This document shows positions 13,033-24,883 of a DNA stretch of 64,000 nt, piece after piece (position 1 is the stretch's first letter; the number at the start of each line of letters is the position of its first letter). The position numbers were made by a program, and so were the translations under genes. The notes beneath the pieces were generated by a model that was not told the origin of the DNA, made no database searches, and saw only the letters and a list, made by a program, of their open reading frames with translations. Origin of the DNA: Salminus brasiliensis (lineage: Eukaryota > Chordata > Actinopteri > Characiformes > Bryconidae); contig NC_132878.1 in the NCBI RefSeq assembly GCF_030463535.1, forward strand, positions 96,415,873-96,479,872. Reading direction: 5' to 3'.

Positions 13033-14550
13033 GGTGTAGGCCGGCGTGTGATGGAGAAGCAGGGCTGGAGGGACGGAGATGGACTCGGACACACCCGTAC
13101 TGGGATTTCAGAGGCTTTAGAGAATGAGGGGCAGCACCCCAACTGTAAGAGAGGGTTTGGGTGAGTGGTTTTTTGTTTTCTGTTTGTTTTGATGGGTCAG
13201 GCAGTGTAAAGTCCTGTAGTGCTACTCTACCGCTTCAGTCCACATGCTTCTCTACCTCAGCTTGTCCAGAAATGCAAGTGTACGGCTGACCATTAGGGGC
13301 GATACATTTTTAAAATTTGCAGTAGTGGCAGAAAATTGAATTACACTCCCCAACTGTAGGGGGAGCCCAGGAGCCAGACTCACTAATTGTCACATAATGC
13401 TGCTTTAAGTGTACAGGAACTTTTAAGCGGTGGTTAAAATGAATTTGTGTCTCAAGTTAGTTTAACATTTTAGACTAATACGTTGTTTCAACCCTTTAAA
13501 GTCTGAACCATCAAATAATTGCTACTAAAATTTGAATTCTGCACTTTGTATAAATGACTTTTTTTGTATCATATTTGACACGTCAGGAATTTATTTATTT
13601 ATTTATTTATTTATTTTTCTTAACAAACTAAAACATATGGACCACAAAACCATTTAAACCATTATCTGCCTTTAATTTTTTATTCAGGTATCTTTTTACT
13701 TTTTAAAATTTAATGTTTAAGTTTCTGGTGCTTCAGTGCACAAAACTTGCATCTGATTTAATTTCCTTATTTATGTTATGTTGAATGTCTTTGTTATTAT
13801 TTAATACATATTTTACTATTATTTGTTTATTTTTGTCTTTGTTATTATTTATTCTTATGTTTGATTTATTTTATGTATTTGTTAATATTCAAATAATTAT
13901 TAAATAATATTTGTTTAATTCTTTTATGTCTTATTATTTAAGTAATAACACCCATTTAAAATTAATATCAAAATAATTATTAAATAATAACAGACATAAA
14001 ACAAATTAAACAAATCAAATTAATAATTGTTAAATAATAACAAAGACATCAAATAAATCAAACAAATAAGAATCAGTAATAACTAAGACTTGTTATTGTT
14101 GAAATATTATTTACAATTATAATTAATTCATTATTAATTATCTAATCGTCACACTGATGATGTAGAGGTCTAAAAAAAACTCATCAGACCTCGAGTATCT
14201 AACGTAATGTTAAACACAACCGTAGTTTGAAGATCAGTAACCTTAATGACCTTCTGAAGTGACCATGATCATGTGTGATTATATCATCTTCATTTTAATA
14301 TGTAATATAATAAAGCGGTGAGAAATTCAGCGTGTGATTACAGCAGTGCCCTTTTCTCCTCAGGTATCACGGAGAGAAGCTCAGCTCCTTCCAGCCGCTC
14401 AAAAAACCCCGAGCCGATTTTCACATTTCCACTGTTTACGACCAGCCTAAAGACACTGACCGGGGGGACGGCCTGCTGAGACGCCAGCCGAGCACCAGCA
14501 TGAAGTACAGAGGCTGGCGCCCAGGGGGCAGCACTGAGCCGAGCAGCTGA
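6235..14550 (+). CDS. gpatch3: G-patch domain-containing protein 3
   Basis: Seven coding exons: 6235-6637, 8654-9117, 9699-9873, 10907-10966, 12330-12448, 13033-13160 and 14364-14550 (TGA). They join in frame to 511 aa, close to the roughly 525 aa of human GPATCH3. The N-terminus MAGCEEEGVYVAV runs into an RNA-binding-like region (NIPPRFRSADLRNYFSQF, then FLCFHYRHRPE) typical of this protein. The middle is acidic and ends GLVFYTDAQYW. The G-patch spans exons 5-7 (KIGTFEKFTKGVGRR, GWRDGDGLGHTRTG, KRGFGYHGEKL), a glycine-rich module that usually activates DEAH-box helicases. GPATCH3 is reported to restrain RLR-MAVS antiviral signalling; that role is knowledge of the family, not visible here. 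Exon 1 has four tandem 12-bp units encoding Pro-Gln-Thr-Asp (6419-6464). The start is chosen for good Kozak context (AACATGG) and match to the family N-terminus. Confidence 0.93.
6638..7642. repeat. 72-77-bp minisatellite in gpatch3 intron 1
   Basis: About 13 tandem units with core GGTGGTCCAGCAGGTTTGGG, a GTGTCTCC block, CCATTGAGATT and GGGGGGTTTAGTCAGCCCAG. Two length forms occur: 72 bp (one GTGTCTCC arrangement) and 77 bp (with CTCCTCTCC). The first, slightly divergent unit begins at the exon 1 splice donor itself (GTGAGCAGGGTGGTCCAGC), so the array abuts the coding exon. Confidence 0.95.
7965..8155 (-). mobile_element. tRNA-derived SINE
   Basis: On the minus strand it starts with a tRNA-like head (CCCCGAGTGGTCCAGCAG as A box, GGTTCGAATCC-type B box read at about 8110), continues with a body containing GAGAGAGCACAATCGGCC and ends in an AAATAAATAAAT tail. 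Related copies lie at 10700-10818, 17400-17480, 22345-22530 and 23915-23960. Confidence 0.65.
8160..8653. other. AT-rich remainder of gpatch3 intron 1
   Basis: Contains TTAATTAA-type simple sequence at 8308-8410 and 8572-8598 plus unremarkable intron. No gene or element recognised. Confidence 0.5.
9200..9290. repeat. 17-bp tandem repeat (TTACCACCCTGTTATTT), gpatch3 intron 2
   Basis: About five units of TTACCACCCTGTTATTT. The unit is the reverse complement of the core (AAATAACAGGGTGGTAA) of the 42-bp minisatellite in and beyond the serine protease homologue around 50-52 kb. Confidence 0.85.
9944..10450. mobile_element. Tc1-like terminal fragment with a nested L2-type 3' fragment
   Basis: It begins TACACTACGGGTCAAAAGTT, a terminal sequence typical of fish Tc1/mariner non-autonomous elements. 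It encloses about 10090-10265, which matches the 3' part of the minus-strand LINE fragment at 19.5-19.7 kb (GGAAGGTCGCTCCACCACTT, then GTCTTCCGTGGATCTTAAAG). No intact opposite terminus was found, so the outer boundary is approximate. Confidence 0.45.
10700..10818 (-). mobile_element. tRNA-derived SINE fragment
   Basis: Minus-strand relative of the 7965-8155 SINE. It shares GTGCTCTCTC, GGCTGCCGATGGCTAGCA and the CCGGACCACCCGGGGCC head, with an internal change at the B box. Confidence 0.55.
11123..11200. mobile_element. Retroposon 3' tail-like fragment
   Basis: The stretch ATTCAAATTCATTTATTGTC followed by ATTTGCATTACATG resembles the conserved 3' tails of fish non-LTR elements. Too short to classify. 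Confidence 0.3.
11400..12130. repeat. AT-rich minisatellite in gpatch3 intron 4
   Basis: Tandem and nested units of AAATAAACACTATTAATTAA plus CACTTTTAT and the variant CACCATATAAAATAAACA, about 28-48 bp per unit, over about 0.7 kb. It gives a spurious minus-strand open frame rich in INSVYFI repeats. Confidence 0.9.
12494..12956 (+). mobile_element. MITE family A copy (Tc1/mariner-type ends)
   Basis: Near full-length copy between GTTTGTGGACACCCCTTTG and AGGTGTCCCAATACTTATG. Internal landmarks shared with the other copies: AGTCCCTGTAG, GGCACCATGCTGCCTAA, GGGCTAGAGGGGTAT, CCCCAGCATTGAGGAGCTGT, CTCCATCCAGTACTTTTG, CATCCTGACCTCACTAAC and CTCACAGCAATGCTCCTCC. Confidence 0.75.
12986..13030. repeat. 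(GT)n microsatellite directly at the acceptor of gpatch3 exon 6
   Basis: About 22 GT dinucleotides run into the AG acceptor of exon 13033-13160, replacing the usual polypyrimidine tract. Confidence 0.95.
13161..14363. other. gpatch3 intron 6, AT-rich
   Basis: AT-rich intron with a TTTA simple repeat (13590-13616) and degenerate AAATAATTATTAAATAATA-like sequence at about 13.85-14.15 kb. No gene or element recognised. Confidence 0.5.
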
Positions 14551-14728
14551 CAGTGCGTGTATGACAGACATTCAGAAATTCACTAATTCTGTAGTGAGGG
14601 CTGCTCAGCTTTAACGGAGCCCACAGGAGGTCTTGTATTTTCACAAGTGTAAAACCCAAACCCGGTTCCTTCGTGATGAAGGATGTTCTGATCCGGTTTG
14701 TTGCTACCAGGTGTTTTTTTATGCTTTT

Positions 14729-14734
14729 ATTAAA
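14729..14734 (+). promoter_or_regulatory. Polyadenylation signal ATTAAA of gpatch3
   Basis: ATTAAA about 180 bases after the stop codon, followed by GTCTGGTTTTATTTGTTTGG, a T/GT-rich downstream element. Confidence 0.5.
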
Positions 14735-14813
14735 AGAGTGTGAACAGAAACGTCTGGTTTTATTTGTTTGGGATGTAACACGCAACCATTAATTACAGGA
14801 TTGATTTGGGCAA

Positions 14814-15753
14814 GACTTTTAACTTGAAAGCATTTGTGGGAAACGGAATGACTTGGTTTACCTTTTAATGATTCATTTAATTGGAAAGATAGATTGACTT
14901 GTAAAAGGGAGACTTTTAATTTGAAAATATTTATGTGTGTGTGTATGTGTGTATTTATGTGTGTGTGAAAATATTTATGTGTGTGTGCGGTCAGGGGTAT
15001 AAGCTAACATATCTAATTATGCAGCTTTAATGTGTTTTTTTTGGGGGGGACTTTTATTTTGAATGTTTTTGTGTGGAAACTGAACAGCTTAAATGACTTG
15101 GTTTATATAGTTTGAACAAGTTTCGTTAAAACAGCAACGATAAAAGACGTAAATCTAGATATTACAGATATTCTTTATCGAAATTCCTTTTCTTTATATT
15201 TATTTTTTAATTACGTTAATTTGTGGGAAACTTAACGACAATAATATTCAGAAAATTATTTATTTATTTATTTGTTTGTTTGTTTGGTAAAATGTAGGCG
15301 GAATCCCCTGTAAAGGGAGAGATCCTTTATTAAATGACAGCAATTTTATACACATATTTTAAAAATTCTCCTTGATAAAAATTTCGTTTGATTTAATTAT
15401 AACAAAAGATTTAGGAACATATTGTTCAGATTTTTTTTTTTTATACATATTTTTAATTGGTGGAATTCCCAATTAAACTCTTTTGAGGAAGCTTTTATTT
15501 TGAAAGCATTTGTTTAAAGACAGATTGAGTTGTAAAAAGGAGAAAGTCTTTTGCGAGACTTTTAATTTGAATATTAAAAATATTTCTGTGTATTTGTGCA
15601 GAGGGAGGGGAAAGCGCTGCAAAATAGGAATGTAATTATGTTAAAATAAAATTGGGTGAGACTTTTAATATGAAACTATTTATTGGAAACCGACTGGTCG
15701 ATGCTTTTATTTTGAACGCGCCGTAAAGGCCGCGTGGGGACTTTTATTTTGAC
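14814..15753 (+). promoter_or_regulatory. sacm1l upstream region with eight GACTTTTATTTTGAA-like motifs
   Basis: Copies on the same strand at 14814-14828 (GACTTTTAACTTGAA), 14911-14925 (GACTTTTAATTTGAA), 15049-15063 (exact 15-mer), 15491-15504 (GCTTTTATTTTGAA), 15557-15571, 15660-15674, 15703-15716 and 15739-15753 (ends GAC). The last lies 80 bases before the sacm1l ATG. Several are followed by GCATTTGTGGGAAAC-like sequence, so part of the series may be an old degenerate repeat. The rest of this 1.2-kb intergenic interval is AT-rich. Confidence 0.45.
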
Positions 15754-15990
15754 AGTCTGCGCGCGCTCCGCTGCGTTGGGTTGCTGCATTGATGCCGCTG
15801 AATCCGCTGACACGTCACGAAGGTCGGCGCAATGGCGAGCACCTACAGCAGCCTGAGCCTGTAAGTGTGCGGCTAATCACTCCTCTACCGCGGCCGAGGC
15901 AGCGCAGCCGCCCGGCCCGGGGTCCGAGCTCACCCCGGGGTGTGCGGCTCAGACTGTGCGGGGTGGTCGGGGGGGGGGTGGTGCGCCAGA
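15717..15990 (+). promoter_or_regulatory. CpG-rich promoter of sacm1l
   Basis: The sequence changes abruptly from AT-rich to CpG-rich here (CGCGCCGTAAAGGCCGCG, GCGCGCTCCGCTGCG, then CCGCGGCCGAGGCAGCGCAG in the start of intron 1). This fits a housekeeping CpG-island promoter spanning exon 1. No TATA box is apparent. Confidence 0.55.
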
Positions 15991-18900
15991 TTGGGCTGGA
16001 AGGAGAAAACAAGCTGCTGCTGTAGTTTCATATACATTGATAAACTGTGCTTTTAATGAGATCACGCGCTTAAATAGTGCATAAGAGTGTATATGTGAGT
16101 GTATAGTGTCACTGTAGTGCAGCTATAGACTATAAATATATATATATAAATATATAAATATATATACACAATGTACAGCAGCCCTGTATTTACTTAAATC
16201 TGTCCAAATACTTATGGACACCTTTTCTAATGCATGCATTCCGCTGCTCTAAGCTGCACCCATTGCTTGCTTGTCTAGCCCCTGTTGCCCACCATGCTGC
16301 CTAATAAGCCAGGCATGGGCTAGAGGGGGGTATACAGCCCCCCAGCATTGAGGATGGTGCTGGAGCTCCATCCAGTACTTCTGGGATGAGTTTGGGATCC
16401 AACATCCTGACCTCACTAACCTCACTAACCTAACTCTTTCTGGTTGCTGCATGCAATCAAATTCTCACAGCCATGTTCCTCCAAACATTTTCCCTTTCTG
16501 CTCCAACAAAGGCAGGATAAGGAAATGAGCTCTTTTGAATATTGTTGTTTTCAGAGGAGACTGCAAGTGAGCAGTGTCCCAATACTTTTGTCCATCTGTC
16601 TGTAAGTTGATTGGGCGGCTGCTTGTCGCTGAGGTTCGGTGCCGTCGCAGTCGTGGTCACGTGGTTTCTCTCGGTTCCCCCCGCAGGCACACCACCCCTG
16701 AGAAGTTCTACGTTGAGGCCTGCGATGATGGCGCTAATGAAGTCCTCGCCATTGACAGAGTGTCCACCGAGATGACCCTCATAGGTACTGCTGGGGGGAG
16801 GCCGTGTGGTTGGTCATGAGCGGCTGCGGATCTGGATTATATATTATTAATATTTAAAAAAAAATATATATATATATAATATTAATAATAAATTATTATA
16901 ATTATGATTAATATTTTAATTAGCTACAAACGATACGCCAATATGTTGAGGATCTGGCAACCCACCATAGTGCTTTATTCCTGTGCTTTTTGTTGGGAGG
17001 GTTTCAGCTGTTGTTTTTTTTTATGCTGTGATCGATTATAATCAATTATGATAATATTCAATTAATTACGTCTTTTTTTAGGTCTTTTTTTTTTTTTTAC
17101 TCATTTTTAAAGTAAAAAAATTAAAATGTCAAATCAAATTTCCCCCTTTTCCCCTCACTTTGGTACTGCCAGTTGACCCAGTTGACTGCCGGTAGCCCCC
17201 CCTAGCACTAGCAATGCCCCGAGGGTAAGGACTTAACACTAGGCTCCTCCCATACACATAATTCCAGACCCCGCCTCTTTTCCAGATGGTGCCGGGCAGC
17301 CGTTGCGCTCGGAGAAAAAGTGCCGGGTGCTGCTGACAGATGCCTTGGTGGCTAACAGTAGATTAACACTTGCTTTAGATTAGAGATTAGGGGAGAGAGA
17401 GAGCGCCATCTACCCGCCTGGAGTAGCACGGCCGATTGTGCTCTCTCAGGCTCCGGCTGCTGATGGCAAAGCGGCACTTTTTCGGAGGCTGTGTGGCTGT
17501 GACTGAAAGGTCTCCCTGTTTAAGTTTCAGGCCGCTAAGGAATAGGCTGACCATTTTTGTCCGAGTCTCTGAATCGTAAAGAGGAATTCGAGCAGCTTGT
17601 AGGGCACTACAATCCCCCACAATGCACTGGTAACTTAGTAAACATCGTACCTCACCACATGAGCTGAATGTGGACCAGAATGCATTGCAAGTGTTTTAGT
17701 TACTAAGCCACAGACTAGTTGAGACAAACTGGAGCTGACGTTGTTGGTTAATATAATAAGCAACTGGATGCCGTAGTTCATTAACAGTAGGTTTAGGTTG
17801 CTCAGCAGCTGGTAACTGAATCAAATCTAATGAGGCACTGAATCGATTCCTGAAGAATCGAAACTGAAACCGAGTCGTTTGAAGGTCAGAGAGTCATGTC
17901 TGTGGCATTTCTTGCTTCTGGGCTCCCCCTACAGGTAGGGAGTGTAGTTCACTTTTACTCCACTGCAGTAAATTCACATCACGCTTTGAGCGCCCCCTTA
18001 TGGACATGCTGTACACATGCATTTCTGGATTCTGCATTTCTGAAGCTGCAACGATTTTAAGGAACAGCTGCTACATAATGATGATGTTGTTTTAATGGAT
18101 GTGTTGCAGGGAGGAAGGACATCCCTCCTTCAGCTGTGACCCGACAGATATGCGGCATTATGGGAACCATTCGCCTGGTAGCAGGTCAGTGCTGAACAGC
18201 TTGAAGAGTGTCATCTGCAGAATGCTAACCACCAGTCAGCCATAACATTAACACCACCAAAAATGTACAAGGACAAGCGTAAGAATCTGAGACACGTTCT
18301 AGACAATGACTGGGTCAGAACATCTCCACCAGAACATCAGGCCTTGGTCTTGTGGGGTGTTCCCGGTATGCAGTGGTCAGTACCTACCAACAGTGCAGGT
18401 GCCCAAAGCTCACTGAAGCTCATGGAGGCCTTGGTGCTAGATAGATCCCACGGGACCCCTTCAGAGGAGGTGGTTTTAATGTTTTGGCTGATAGGTGTAT
18501 TAGATCAGGCTGCAGGATGAATGTGTGTACTGTTTTTGTGATGTCACACAAGCTAATTAATTAATAACGTAGACATTAATACAGCTTGCTTTATGTTAGG
18601 GGTGTAAGAAAATATCAATGTATCGAAGTATCGCGATATTATGTTTAGCGGTACTGTATCGATTCTCAGAAGCTCGCTAACAACAGGAAAATCTTACCTC
18701 TAGCTTTTTGATTAAAGTTATAATATAATTGTTAATAAGATACATTTATATATTAATAACATCTAATAGGTTAATAACATTAATAAAGGAAGATTTTGTA
18801 TTCATAACACTAATAGATTAGCATTAATAAATATATATAAATTAAAATATGTTAGCATTGATCAAATCAAGCTCAGAAAGTAGCGTAAATAAAGGTCATA

Positions 18901-21656
18901 AATTAGCGTTAGGATGGTAGTTAACATTAACAAAGATAACGTAAGCACCCAAAAAAAAGTGAAGTTAACGTTAATAAAGTAAATATGTTAATAATAAATT
19001 CATTATTGTAATTAATTAATAAATGTGGTGATTTAGCTTTAATAAAGGTAATAAAAGCAATAATAAATAATGTGTAAATGACACACATTTCAGATTAGCA
19101 GTGGTTCATTTAACGCTGAGTTTAAACCCCGACCACTAGAGGGCAGTGTTGTACCCTGCCTTCAGATCTCGCTGTTCTGATTGGATAGGAACTCAACTTT
19201 TGCTTTTTAGATTTTATGCAAATTGATTGATTTTATGCAAATTGCTTCCAGTATGACAGTATATCGCAATTCGGAATCGTAAGTCCGGTATCGTGATGCG
19301 TATCGTATCGGCAGGCTCTTGCCCGTACACATTTACATTTTACATTTACATTTACGGCATTTAGCAGACGCTCTTATCCAGAGCGACTTACAAAGTGCTT
19401 TGCTATTTACCCAAGAAAAGCCTCAGCTAGTTAGAATAGACTAATAATTCAAAAGATACCTCTAAGCTTAGACATTACTAAACACAATACAATAAGGCAA
19501 CCATAGAACTATTCGCCCAAGTATTCTCTGAAGAGGTGGGTCTTCAGTCTGCGTTTGAAGACAGCGAGTGACTCGGCCGTTCGGACACCCAGGGGAAGCT
19601 CGTTCCACCACTTTGGTGCCAGGACAGAAAAAAGCCTGGACGCTTGTCTTCCGTGGATTTTGAGGGATTGCGGGTCGAGCCGAGCCGTACTTGAAGCTCG
19701 AAGGGCTCTTGGTGTGGATCAGCTTTTGACCATTGCCATCAGATACGGAGGTATGGTCCGTTCTTGGCTTTGTAGGCCAGCGTCAGGGGTCTGAATCTGA
19801 TGCGGGCAGCAGCTACAGGAAGCCAGTGGAGAGAACGCAGCAGTGGAGTGACATGGCTGAATTTAGGAACATTGAAGACGACCCGTGCTGCTGCATTCTG
19901 GATGAGTTGCAGGGGTCTGATGGTGCGCAGAGGGAGACCAGCCAGAAGAGAGTTGCAGTAATCAAGTCTGGACGTGACGAGAGACTGAACAAGCACCTGG
20001 ACGACTCTCTAGAGAGGAAGGGTCGTATTCTCCGGATGTTGTACAGAAGAAATCTGCAGGACCGAGTTACGTTTGCAACATGACTTGAGAACGATAACTG
20101 ATCATCCATCACTACACCAAGGCTTCGGGCTTCAGTAGAGGGAGTGACCAGTGAGTTCTCAAAGGTGATGGCAAGATCGTTTCTTGGTCCAGCAGGTACC
20201 GGGATGTACAGCAGCTCCGTCTTGCTGGGGTTGAGTTTGAGTACACAGCTCCTGTATATATATACGGCCATGCAAATAGCCTATGCTAAGCTAGTTAGCG
20301 AGTTAAATATCAGATATGGGCCCTTTAAAGACGTGTGGAGCTTTTCCCACCAGCTTGACCCCCCCCCCCCCCCCCCCCCCCTCTGTTTCAGGCATGTACC
20401 TCATTGTGATCACAAAGAAGAGAAAAGTAGGGGATCTGCTGGGTCATGTGGTCTGGAAGGCGGTGGAGTTTGACGTGATCTCCTATAAGAAGACCGTTCT
20501 TCACCTCACTGACAACCAGGTTTGTGAAGAACCTTTAAATATGAAGGCCTTCGTCCCTCAGTTAGTCAGTCATACAAGTTACACTATATCGACAAAAGTA
20601 TTGGGACACCTGCTCATTCATTTGTGTTTCTTCTGAAATCAAGAGTCTTAAAAGTAATGAATTGTGTGAATTAATTGGAGGTTTGTCCACATGTTTGCTA
20701 CAACCTTCTGCAACGGCTTGAGAACATTGCTGTGAGGTGGTTCTGATTGCATTCAGCCTCCTGAGAGCATCAGTGAGGGAAGGTACTGATGTTGGATGAT
20801 TAGTAGGACTCATTTCAAAGGTTCTGGATGGAGCTTCATCACTCCAGAGAACCCCACAGTCCCATGTTTGGCACTGTTTGCACTATATTGATGAAAGTAT
20901 TGGGACAGTCATTGTTTTTTCCCCAAAATCAAGAGTATCTCTGTCTAGAGAAGAAGACTTTGGATGATCACCACCCCAGCTCATCCTCAGCTCCTCACAA
21001 AAGTGTTGGATGGAGCTCCATTTAGAGCTGGTCAATATGTGTATTGTGATAAATGTTATTAGATACAGTTTGCTCCATCCATCATTACAGAGAACACAGT
21101 TCCTCCACTGCTCCACAGCTCCTCAATGCTGGGGGGCTTTATACCCCTCTAGCCCACGCCTGGCATTAGGCAGCATGGAGCCGATAGGGTCATGATGTTT
21201 ACCTGCTCCAAAGAGTCCTATTCTATTGGCAATACTTCTTTGCATTTATTAAAAGGGGTGTCCACAAACTTCTGGAACGACTCTGAGCTCAGCTGATGGC
21301 TACATTGGGGGTAACAGATGAAATGTGATTGTACGCTGGGAAAGTCCAGGTGGTGTTTAATCACCTGACCCTGTCTGTTCTTCTGTGCTCTTCAGATGCA
21401 GGACAACAAGGCCTTCCTGGGTATGATCAATAACGTCCTGAACACTGACGGCTTCTACTTCGCCACGGACTACGACCTCACACACTCACTGCAGCGGCTC
21501 GCCAACACCAGCCCCGAGTTCCAGGAGATGAGTCTGCTGGAGAGGGTGAGCACGTGGGGCGAGAGAGAGAGAAATGATGATGGAGAGAAATGATGATGAT
21601 GATGGAGAGAGATAGAGAGAGAGGGAGAAATGGAGAGAGATTGATGGTGAGAAAGA

Positions 21657-21697
<41 letters not shown>

Positions 21698-22113
21698 TAG
21701 ATAGAGATGGAGAGAGAGAGAGATGATGATGGAGAGAGAGATAGAGATAGATAGAGAGATAGAGAGAGACTGATGGTGAGAAAGAGATGAGGGAGAGAGA
21801 GATAGAGAGAGTGGGAGAGAGAGAGATGATAATGGAGAGAGAGAGATTGAGAGAGAGAGATAGAGATAGAGTGAGAGAGAGTGAGAGAGAAAGAGATGAT
21901 GATGGAGAGAGAGAGAGAGATGGATGGTGAGAAAGAGATGAGGGAGGGAGAGAGATAGAGTGAGAGAGAGAGAGAGAGATGGATGGTGAGAAAGAGATGA
22001 GGGAGGGAGGGAGAGAGAGAGAGAGATAGAGAGAGAGTGAGAGAGATAGAGAGAGAGAGAGAAAGAGATGATGATGGAGAGAGAGATGGATGGTGAGAAA
22101 GAGATGAGGGAGG

Positions 22114-22145
<32 letters not shown>

Positions 22146-24852
22146 TCGAGAGAAGATTCAAAGATTCCGGGGGGCTTTTTACCCCTCTAGCCCTTGTTTG
22201 GCACTGGGCACAGTGACCTTAGGCTCTGCAGTAGAGCTTTCCGTTCCATTGGTCAGTCCTTTTTTTATGGAGAGCACCTGTATGAGTAATTGGTGCACCT
22301 AAAAGTAGACCAGTACACTCATTAGAAGGGCCGTCTGAATACTTTTGGATTATGAGTTGGTCGCTGGTTCGAATCCCGATCCTGCTGCACAGTTGGCCTT
22401 GCTCTCTCCAGGGTGGCTAGATGCAGTGCTGGCTGGCTGTTTTCACACTCCCAGTGTCGGGATCAGTGTCGGGATGGGGAGAGTATGTATGGGTTAAATA
22501 ATGGGTAAAAGTGTGAATAATAAATAATCCAGATCCTGCTGATTAAAAAAACACTCATTTGATTAGTTAGAAGACTCATTTGCATATTGTAGCCTCCTGC
22601 TGAATCAACAGTGTCCAGGCCAGTGTAGCAGTAAAGACTACCGACCAGTCTTTTTGTGCAGCCCAGCTCTGACGTCCAGCAGAGATCCTCATTTAAGGCC
22701 TTTCTTGTGTTTTGTGGCTTTACAGGCTGATCAGAGGTTTGTGTGGAACGGCTATCTGCTCAGAGACTTCAGCACACAGCCTGAGGTAAGCCAACACAGC
22801 TTTAGCATCACTGGATCCTAAAGGAGCACCAATCACTGAGACCAGCAGGCCATCATTTAAGGTTATGAAGAAAATCATTTATAGCAGATACTGAAGAATC
22901 ATTTGTATTAGATACTGAATCATTCACAGCAGATACTGAATCTTTCACAGCAGATATTGGATCATTCATATGAGATACTGAATAATAAATCATATTAGAT
23001 ACTGAATCATTCATGGGAGATACTGAATCATTCATAGCAGATACTGAATAATAATTTATAGTGCATACTGAATCATTCATAGTGCATACTGAATCATTCA
23101 TAGTAGATACTGAATCATTCATAGTAGATACTGAATAATAATTCATAGTGGAAACTGAATCATTCATAGTAGATACTGAATCATTCATATGAGATACTGA
23201 ATCAGTCATAGTAGATACAGAATAGTTTATAGTGGAAAAGGAATCATTCATAGTAGGTACTGAATCATTTATAGTAGATACTGAATCATTTATAGTTGAT
23301 ACTGAATAAAAAAAAAAGCATAGTGGATAGTGAATCATTCATAGTAGATACTGAGTCCATCATAGCAGTAACTGAATCATTCCCAGTAAATACAGAATCA
23401 TTTGTAGTAGATACTGAATCAATCATAGCACACAATGGCCGTAAGCTGTGATATTAATATGTAAATGAATCGCTAAAGGAAGCCTGTAGTTTAGCTTGTC
23501 TGACCTCAGTATCTATCGATGTTCTGGAAGAATACGTTAGTAGGTGGAGGGCGGAGAGGACATGCTGTATGTCTGTTCCTTCATTGCTGGCGTTTCTAAT
23601 TGAACCCTGTGTTTCTCTCACAGCTGCACCGCTTCGCCTGCCCTGTAGTCCACGGCTGTATCCTTTAATGAGCTTCAGCTGCTGTCCTCATGTCTGGCTT
23701 GTGTGTACAGTTACCCAGAGTAAACAGAAGCAGGGTTGAAGGCGTGGCTCTGGTGGCTTTCCAGGAGCAGTTATTACTCCATTACGAAATGTTTACACAA
23801 GCTGAGTCACAGAGGTATGAATCAACCCGCGTAAAGAGCCGTCCCACCCCAGCAGAGCTGCAGTTACCTGTCCTGAACATCTGTAGAGAAATGATCAGAG
23901 GAGCAGCTGGATGATCTGCTGTAGGAGGGCCAGTGGTGCTCTCTCAGGCTCCGGCTGCTGATGTGTGATAAAACAGAGAACACCAGTTTCTTTCTAAGAA
24001 CCGTTCCAGCGAACAGAACCCCCTGTCTGAGTGTGGAGCTCTGGTGGCAGTGGGGTCTGATCATCAGTATCGTAGTGATGATTACTTTACACGCCAGATA
24101 ATCTCCCCTTTAAGCCAAACACATTTCCTAAATCCGTGGTTTCTCACCGGATTCCGGGGAATATTTTTAGCCGCATGATTAAACAACATCTGCTGTCTTC
24201 AGTATGTGTGAATTACACAGAGCACAGCAACGCTGCTCTCTCAGCAAGCTGGAGGCAGAATGTCTGGTCATGTATTTATTTATTTATTTATTTGTATAAT
24301 ATGGACCAGTGTACCATGAACACACCTCCACCTCCTTTTTTGTTTTTATTACTAATTTAATTGATGGACAGAAAGTTATTACACCTAATGGTTATGAATA
24401 CACTGCCTGATGAGTTCTGAGAAGAGTTTGGATCTAAATATTTTTTTAATTTTTAAATTAAGATTAATTAAGATAAAAATATTCAATTAATTAATTAAGA
24501 AATATATATATCTATAATTATTAAATTAAGATTAATAAAAATATTCAATTAATTAATTAAGAAAAATATATATATAATTTTTAAATTAAGAATAATAAAA
24601 ATATTCAATTAATTAATTAAGAAATATATATATATATATATATATTTAATGATCAATCGGAGTAATCGAATATATGTGTATATATATAATTATATAATAA
24701 ATAATAATATTATTGTAATATAATTATTACAATAATAATTATTAATATAGTTATTAATAATATAATTAATAATTATATATGTAATTATTTAAAAATACAC
24801 ACATATATATGTAATAATAAATAATAATAATAAATGATTCTAATATTAATTT

Positions 24853-24883
<31 letters not shown>

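Noticed and set aside
21478-22161. 227-codon Ser/Leu-rich minus-strand frame
   Set aside because: The translation of a GA polypurine tract; similar frames at 31191-32631 are rejected for the same reason.
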